Source: Poa pratensis (taxonomy: Eukaryota; Streptophyta; Magnoliopsida; Poales; Poaceae). Taken from it: DNA of 64,000 nucleotides. Under the pieces are notes generated by a model, which did no database searches, had not been told where the DNA came from, and saw only the letters and a list, made by a program, of their open reading frames with translations. The DNA is taken from positions 132,332,535 through 132,396,534 of the forward strand of contig CAMZMU010000041.1 in assembly GCA_947311845.1 (NCBI GenBank), in the 5' to 3' direction. A program made the position numbers and the translations under genes. Below are positions 57,800 through 64,000 of this stretch, piece after piece; the stretch's first letter is position 1; every line of letters begins with the position of its first letter.

Positions 57800-60700
57800 T
57801 CAACTGCATTGAGAAAGAGAAAACAAGTAAGCATCGAGACATAATAAAATGTAGACACTAAGCATAAAGACATAATGCAATGAAGAAGCATGTCAAAAAA
57901 TAAATACTAAAGAATAAAAGACATAATAACATGTAGATACCAAAAATAAATACCTATCGTCATCACTCTCCTCATCAGGGTGTCGGTTCTCATTCTCACT
58001 ATCACTATCACTATCACTATCACTATCACTATCACGTGAGTAGTAGGGCGGAAGCTCATCGCCAGGCTCGTCATCGTCGTCATTTTCCGCATGAAACTTC
58101 GAGAGCACATCTATGTCCTTCAGATCGACCACTGACTCACCATGAGTGTGTGCATTGTTCTCGAGTTCCTCGAGACCACCTATTTGTAAGTCAAAGTGCC
58201 CGAAGTCCTCTTGCTCTTGATAGAAAATTCCCTCGTATGTTTTAGGGTCAATGTTGTTGTAATCGTCGTCGGAGGGCCTGGGTAGCTTACCATGTGGGGA
58301 TACCCGGAACACGACTTCCCAGCCCTTGAGGTTCTCTTTCTGGCATGGGTAGGGCAAATAATAAACTTGCTTGGCTTGGTGAGCCACAATATAGACATCG
58401 GCTCCGGTATAGGTGGTTGAAGGCTTAACTTCAACTAACCCAATGGAAGGCTCACTTCTCTGTCCACCATGTGGTCCAGTGCATGGGTCGAACCAGTGGC
58501 ACTTGAACACAACGAGCTTGAGTTCTATGTTTGTACGATTGAACGTCAGCTCGTATACGTTCTGTAACCTTCCGTAGTAATCTACGTAATTGGCTCCATC
58601 GGCTCCTCTGGATCCTTTGGTGAAGACCCCAGTATTTACAGTTTTTGCTCCAGGACGATTATTCTGGTGATACTCTGTATGGAAGCGGAACCCATTCACA
58701 TCATACTTCTCATACTTCATGACGGTACGGTTAAATCCTTGGGAAACACATCTCAGCTCATCTGTCATCTCAACGTTGGGATCAGCTCCCTACAAGTACG
58801 GTTCAAATTGTTTTGTGCATTAGTTACGTGTAATAAGAGGGACAAGTCACATATTGCAAGGTAATAGGGACACGTTAGAAATTACTTTTCCCATGAACCA
58901 AGACACAAATTTTTTTCCTCCGTGAGCACCCTCTTTCAGAAGAGTGTCCAGCTCCGCGGGATCGGGATCCACCGTTCCCAACCAGTATTCATCTTGGAAT
59001 TGCCTAAAAGGAGAAAATACGTATTAGACCGAAACTGAGTTACTAGTTGCAAAGTAATTTGTTCACCATTTACCTCATGAAATCGAGTACTTCCGTCATG
59101 TTTATAAGCACATAGAGCATTATGCAATCCTTCTCTTCCTTGGTCAATTTACAATTTTCACCGGCACCGGCCTTGCCACCGGGACATTGGAAGAGGAGGA
59201 GCTTGGGGTCATTCTTGGGCTCGTCGACATTGTACCGAGTGACCGGGTTATGCATAGTGGCAACTTCATCGGGAAAGTACGTTGTCACGGCGTCTGCCAT
59301 CTCCTGTCGTATTGTTGCCTCAGCTATGCATGCTTCAATCCTAGCTTTGTTTCCAGTTATGTTTCGAATGTACTTAAACTCTCTCTCAATACAAAACTGC
59401 CAACGAAACTGCACCGGTCCACCCAAGAGTGCCTCGTTCGCGAGATGCACAACGAGATGTGCCATCGGAACAAAGAAGCCTGGCGGAAAGATCATCTCTA
59501 ACTTGCATAGCAACTCCGGCACAAGATCACGCAGCTTCGCAATAATCAGGGGACATATCTGTTTCGCACAGAGCGTGCGGAAGAAATGGCTCAACTCCGC
59601 AAGCACTCGCCAGATACTATCGGGGAGATACCCTCGAAGCATCACCGGCATCAACCGCTCAATCCATATGTGATAGTCGTGACTCTTCAGCCCAGTGACT
59701 TTTGATGTAAGAAGATTGACTCCATTACTTATATTGGAACAGTAACCATCAGGGAACATCACGGCGATGTTTTTGAGCCACTTCAATGCCTCCTTCTTTT
59801 GGATATTATTAAGGCAGTAGTCGGCATTTGGCTTAAACCAATTTTTTTGACGAGGGTTCGGAGGCCGCATGTGTAATCTCTCCCTATCACAGAGCTTCTG
59901 AACATCAACTCTAGCCTTCACATTGTCCTTTGTCTTCTTAGTAATGTTCAGGACTGTGTGAAAGATCATCTCTCCAACATTCTTTTCGGTGTGCATCACA
60001 TCGATGTTATGGGGAAGTTCGAGGTCCTTGTAATACTCTAGCTGCGTTAAGCCTGCCACATGAGTCCAGTTGTGCGTTACACCATACCCCTGAAATTTTC
60101 GGATAGATCCCTCAGCAGGCACGAGAGCACGTAGCTCGGCATCAACTTTTGCACCATCGAACTTCGGTATGCTTTTTCTTCACGCACAACTATGCCCTTC
60201 GTGAAGTTTTTTTTGTCTTCTCGATAAGGATGCTTCCTTCGAGGAACTGTCGATGCTTGTCAAACGCGACATACTTGCGACCTGACTTTAGCCAAAGGAA
60301 CTCAAGTTGGTTCCTGCACACTGGGCATGGCCATTTACCAGCTGTACACCATCCGCAGAATAGGGCATACCCGGGTAGGTCGTGCATGGAATAGTGGAAC
60401 CAAATTTTCATCAAGAAGTTTTTCTTTGATGCTCGGTCGTATGTCCACGTCCCATTGTGCCATGAGTGGTGCAAATCATCCACAAGCGGTTGCATGTAGA
60501 CACTCAAATTCTTCCCCGGGTATTCGGGCCCTGGAATGATCAGCGACAGAAACATGTGCTTCCTTTGCATTAGTACCCCAGGAGGGAGATTGAGCGGAAT
60601 AACAAACACGGGCCAGCAGCTGTACGACGCAGTCGACATCCCATATGGATTGAACCCATCTGTTGCTATTGCAATTCTGACATTCCGAGCATCTGCTGAA

Positions 60701-61695
60701 TTAAGGGGGTGTTTCAAGTCGAAGTTCTTCCATGCCTCACCATCAGATGGATGTCCCATCCTTTCCCGTCCTAACTCGTCGACGTATCTCTTCCCTTTCC
60801 TGTGCCAAGTCATTTGTTTGGCAGACTCCTCGGACATGAAAAGCCGCTGCATTCTTTTTATGAATGAGAGGTACCGAAGAACCTTCACAGGGATTTTTCC
60901 CTGCTTCTTCCGACCATCAGGCAGCGTTTTCTCCTCATACCTAGAGGCCCCACAAAGGCTACAGTACTTGTCATTCGCATATTGTTTCCGGAACAACAGG
61001 CATCCTTTTGGACAACAATGAATCTTTTCATAATCCATGCTGAGCGATCCCAATAGTTTCTTCACCTCGTGCATGGATTTTGGCAGACAATGCCCTTTGG
61101 GCAACATGTTACCAGTTGTTGTCAGATTAGCTTCAAAGCCTGCACGGGTGGTGGAGAACTGACACTTGTCACTTAGTAGTTGAGCTACGGCATCGAGCTG
61201 GCTCTGGTTTGCACCCTCGTATAGAGGCTTCGTAGCCGAGGCCATCGTCTCATAGAAAGCCTTCGCGGTTGGCTCTGGTTCCTCCGGTTCATCCGGTGCC
61301 TCCGGTTCACCCGGTTCCTCCTGTTCCTCCTGTGGAGGTGGCGAATCCGGCATGTAAGCAGCATGGTGATCATCTAGCATGTTTCTCAACCCATCGTACT
61401 CATTGCCATCGATCCGCTGCCGCATCACCCCAACTCTGAGACGTTCGTACTGATCAAATTTGACATGCGTGACGTAGTTAGGCGTATACCCATACAACCA
61501 AAGATGTTTAGTCATATCTTCCTTTCCTTGACGGTCACGATTCTTGCAATGAGTGCAAGGGCACCTTCCACGAACTCCTTTTGCCTTTGAACCACGCCCT
61601 AACTCCTTCACTAATATATTGGTCTTCATCTCCCACTCCTCTGTTCTTTTAATCTTATCGACACGGCCAGTGTACATCCACCCATTATCAGCCAT
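57800..61695 (-). pseudogene. CACTA transposase (tnp2/TNPD), at least two frameshifts
   Basis: The likely start is ATG at 61695 (MADNGWMYTG). The first exon runs to 59074, followed by 59003-58886 and 58789-57954, with GT-AG introns. The N-terminal part has RCPCTHCKNR and KHLWLYGYTPNYV; the central Transposase_21 region has GWCTAGKWPCPVCRNQLEFL; then NIDVMHTEKNVGEMIFHT and a DUF4218-like block; exon 3 is DUF4216-like (CHWFDP, VYYLPYPC) and ends in an Asp/Ser repeat. Near 60236-60243 and again near 60158-60172 the frame changes, breaking the protein between HRQFL and IPKFDGAK. Otherwise the sequence is well kept, so inactivation is fairly recent. Stop about 57800. Confidence 0.85.
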
Positions 61696-61852
61696 CCTCT
61701 GCTTTATTGGGAGCGAAACAAGCACGCAGTCTTTTAATATGCACCAAGTAATAATAAAATGATTTAGTGTCACCAGATTAATTACGGTCAAATTTTAATC
61801 TTTACATCATGCAAGGGTTCACCTACACTTCTAATAGGAGGGCCTATCCCGC

Positions 61853-62062
61853 CCGAGTACGTGTAGATCGAGCCGTGTTCCATGTTCTACCCCGACCCGA
61901 GACGGAATTTCGGCAGCACCTCCCCGCTGTTCTTCAGAATACACGTCTCGAGCTTGTCAAGCCGAGAGGGTGTGCATCCGAAGAACAACAGGGAGGTGCT
62001 GCCGAAATTACGTCTCAGGAAGGGGTAGAACATGGAACACGACCCGATCTACACGTACTCGG
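61853..62062. repeat. Long inverted repeat upstream of the transposase gene
   Basis: Two 82-bp arms, 61853-61934 and 61981-62062, are inverted copies with 8 mismatches (about 90% identity), separated by 46 bases. Both arms contain GTGTTCCATGTTCTACCCC and TTTCGGCAGCACCTCC in opposite orientation. A transcript would fold into a long hairpin. Confidence 0.9.
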
Positions 62063-62080
62063 ACTGTCCAACAGGACAAC

Positions 62081-62152
62081 CCGGAAGTGTTACGGTTATA
62101 AATATGCAAAGATGGACAATCCTGCATATTTATAAATTTGTAACCCTTCCGG
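62081..62152. repeat. Second inverted repeat next to the first
   Basis: Left arm 62081-62108 starts CCGGAAG and ends TATAAATATGCA; right arm 62123-62152 starts TGCATATTTATA and ends CTTCCGG. The loop is 14 bases. It follows the longer hairpin by only 18 bases. Confidence 0.8.
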
Positions 62153-62550
62153 ATGGGATCTGACTCGGGTTACGCGACTGACTTGGTGATCTAGACCAAA
62201 ATAAACCTATGCAGCAAGAGAGGCGAAAGATTTATACCCTCGAAGCGTGATCGGTGGCCGGAGAAGGTCGAGGACGTGCTCCGGAAGAGGGCGACAAAAC
62301 AAAGGGCACCGAGGCGGCCCCTCCTCAGCTGGAGAAGCCGCGACGACGCGGGACCGACGGTGCTGGCTGGCGGGAAGCTACGTCATCTAAAAAGTACAAA
62401 CAATCGAAATATATAAGCAAATATCCCTCCATTTTACCTAATAATTAAACATAAAACAGAATAAACCACAGAACGATGTAACCATATTAGCTAAACATAA
62501 CACATATAGACAAGTAGCACAATAATACATAGGTAGCATGTATGATAAGT

Positions 62551-63128
62551 CTAGCAGTACAACAGGTAGCAAGATAAGTCTAGTAGTACGACAGGTAGGA
62601 TGATAGACATCCTAAACTCGACTCGCGCCGGTGTCAGTGGCGTCGTCCAAGCGGTCCCAACAAGAGGACAGGCTGCTGCTAGAGTCCTCGCCCTGCTGCT
62701 GCGTGCCGGAGGGGCCGGCCTCGCCCTGCCCGCGCTGCTGCGGCTCTCGCTGAAAACCTGGTACTGGACCGCCATCACCTGGGGATCAAGGAGGAGATCC
62801 TTGACCAAGGGGTCATCCTCCTCGCGCTGGTGGCGCGCCCTGAGCAGCCTCTCTGCCTGCCGGTGCTCCCTCTCCTCGGCCTTCGTCGCGATCCTCATGC
62901 CATCTGGCGCTAACAGATGCGCCACGCTCCGCTCATCCTCAAAGTTGAGGATCGCTCTCGCCCCAAAGTGCTGGACCGCCGCGCAGTCGTAGGCGCGGGC
63001 CGCCTGCCACGGGCACCTGAAAGTACCAAGCTGGATCTTCCTGTGATCCACTGTGATCTGAGCTGCCCAAGTCGGGATCTTCGTGGGTCTCCGATGAACA
63101 CCACGAAACTTTGCTCCGGCTCCGACAT
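62551..63128 (-). pseudogene. AP2/ERF-like DNA-binding domain gene inside the CACTA element
   Basis: On the minus strand the frame AKFRGVHRRPTKIPTWAAQI, then RKIQLGTF, AARAYDCAAVQHFGARAILNF gives an AP2/ERF-type domain with the RAYD element and the three-strand layout. An ATG at 63128 reads MSEP and then goes out of phase with the domain near 63116, where one G appears to be missing. After the domain comes a charged region (EEREHRQAERLLRARHQREE) and a low-complexity tail. An upstream exon probably ends at about 63231 (GCTTCGAGG|GTAAGAAA). AP2/ERF domains bind DNA; in this position the protein might act on the element's own repeats. That role is inference. Confidence 0.6.
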
Positions 63129-63490
63129 GATACTTAGTTAAGTAAAAGCATTTGATACACGGGTTAGTCAGGGTTAGTCAAGGAAGCATAGATAAAAAAA
63201 GCAGGCCTACGTGATTTCTTACCCTCGAAGCGTGATCGACGGCGAAGAAGATCTTCCGCCGACACCCTCCGTCGACAATCCCCACTCTCACGCTCCACAC
63301 GGAATCGGATCAGCGAGGTGGTCACGACGGGGCCTAGTGTGCAAAATGAACAAAGGTTAGCAATTATTGTTCTTACACAAATTCACAAGTTTGCCTAGTA
63401 GCTAAACAACCGAAAATTAATGCAAAACATGATTTTTTTGGTCCTAATCTAACTATATTGCTTAACTAACATGGTTTATAGCCATCCACT

Positions 63491-63720
63491 ACCACTAACA
63501 TCTACTAACAGTACCACTAACACTAAAACTACCACTAACATCTACTAACAGTACCACTAACACTAAAACTACCACTAACATCTACTACAGTACCACTAAC
63601 ACTAAATCTACTAAAATCTACTAACAGTACCACTAATTAACCCTAACTAACAGTATCACTAGAACTAACCTAACTAACAGTATCACTAGAACTAACCTAA
63701 CTAACACTAATTAACACTAA
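63491..63720. repeat. CACTAAC-rich minisatellite
   Basis: A 40-bp unit (ACCACTAACATCTACTAACA plus GTACCACTAACACTAAAACT) is repeated at 63491 and 63531 and partly at 63571. It is followed by two copies of a shorter unit (CAGTATCACTAGAACTAACC). It lies inside the CACTA element. Confidence 0.85.
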
Positions 63721-63729
63721 CCTGTGCAG

Positions 63730-64000
63730 GGAGGGCGTGGAGGAGGTGCCGGCGTGGGGAGGTGCGGGGTGGGGGCGTGAGGCGCGGCGGCGGGCCGTCG
63801 TGGAGGAGGTGCGGAGGAGGAGCGCGGCAGGGGACGCCGGCGTGGAGGAGGTGCGGCGGGGACGCGGCGGGAGGAGGTGCGGCAGGGGACGCCGGCGTGG
63901 AGGAGGTGGAGGAGGTGCGGGGAGGAGGCGGGACGGCCGGGGTCGAGGGCGCGCGGCAGACGAGCGTCTCGGGCGGCGACGGCGGAGAGGAGAGGGAGGG
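63730..64000. repeat. GC-rich GGAGGTGCGG repeats at the right edge
   Basis: Irregular repeats of GGAGGAGGTGCGGCGGGGAC and CGCCGGCGTGGAGGAGG. They may be subterminal or 5' leader sequence of the CACTA element; the window ends inside them. Confidence 0.6.

Larger units (their letters stand above)
57093..64000 (-). mobile_element. CACTA (En/Spm) element, right end outside the window
   Basis: The left terminus CACTACAGGAATGACC starts at 57093, followed by dense GTCGGCAC subterminal repeats. It contains a tnp2-type transposase and a second gene, both on the minus strand. The other terminus was not found before 64000, so the element is longer than 6.9 kb. The transposase is frameshifted, so this copy is probably non-autonomous, although the ends could still be moved in trans. 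The structure is typical of Triticeae CACTA families. Confidence 0.9.

Noticed and set aside
59122..59673. 183-codon plus-strand frame
   Set aside because: Antisense shadow of the tnp2 transposase; the other strand carries clear domains.
60158..60243. Small intron to explain the frame changes in tnp2
   Set aside because: The sequence between the two changes encodes expected transposase residues in a third frame, so nothing is missing; frameshifts fit better.
60536..61021. 161-codon plus-strand frame
   Set aside because: Antisense shadow of the transposase N-terminal exon.

Overview
This window looks like a plant nuclear chromosome from the wheat tribe (Triticeae: wheat, Aegilops, rye or barley group). 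The evidence is spliced GT-AG genes in AT-rich DNA, an Angela/BARE1-like Copia element with 1.7 kb LTRs and a long leader, a CACTA element with GTCGGCAC subterminal repeats, Stowaway MITEs and grass-type Helitron ends. The species call is inference; nothing in the window names it.

Layout. Positions 1-796 hold the last five exons of an aspartyl protease gene. At 4369-13849 a small Harbinger-like element (about 0.8 kb without its insert) is split by a young, apparently intact Copia retrotransposon (4760-13428). A probable Helitron (13984-18039) carries a tRNA-derived SINE, an unrecognised reading frame and a LINE RNase H fragment. A second Helitron 3' end lies at 22412-22443, and a Mutator-like element (22453-24380) begins within ten bases of it. 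This element has 163-bp TIRs, a 9-bp TSD and two convergent small genes that both start inside the TIRs. A secreted cysteine-rich peptide gene follows at 24920-25318. Positions 27.2-33.2 kb are a degenerate array of roughly 210-250-bp units, invaded by two Stowaway MITEs and an 872-bp hAT-like element, leading up to the first E3 ligase gene.

The gene-rich right half holds two tandem pairs. The first is two Ariadne-type RBR E3 ubiquitin ligase genes, A (33265-37096) and B (41758-46013). A has a 1-bp deletion that removes its C-terminal Ariadne domain. Between them sits a Helitron (37348-40963) carrying a truncated NT-C2/coiled-coil gene on the minus strand. The second pair is two RNA polymerase III subunit RPC4 genes (49666-51857 and 53657-56185). 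Copy 1 has a stop codon in the last exon and copy 2 a 4-bp frameshift in exon 6, so neither alone encodes the full protein as sequenced. From 57093 to the right edge is the left end and body of a CACTA element. It carries a frameshifted tnp2 transposase, an AP2/ERF-like domain gene and two strong inverted repeats upstream of the transposase.

Nothing here is an operon-like pathway. The themes are local tandem duplication followed by complementary or partial decay, and transposons that carry host-gene pieces. The best candidate for something undescribed is the Mutator-like element whose two TIRs each supply promoter, start codon and first exon to two different convergent cargo genes.
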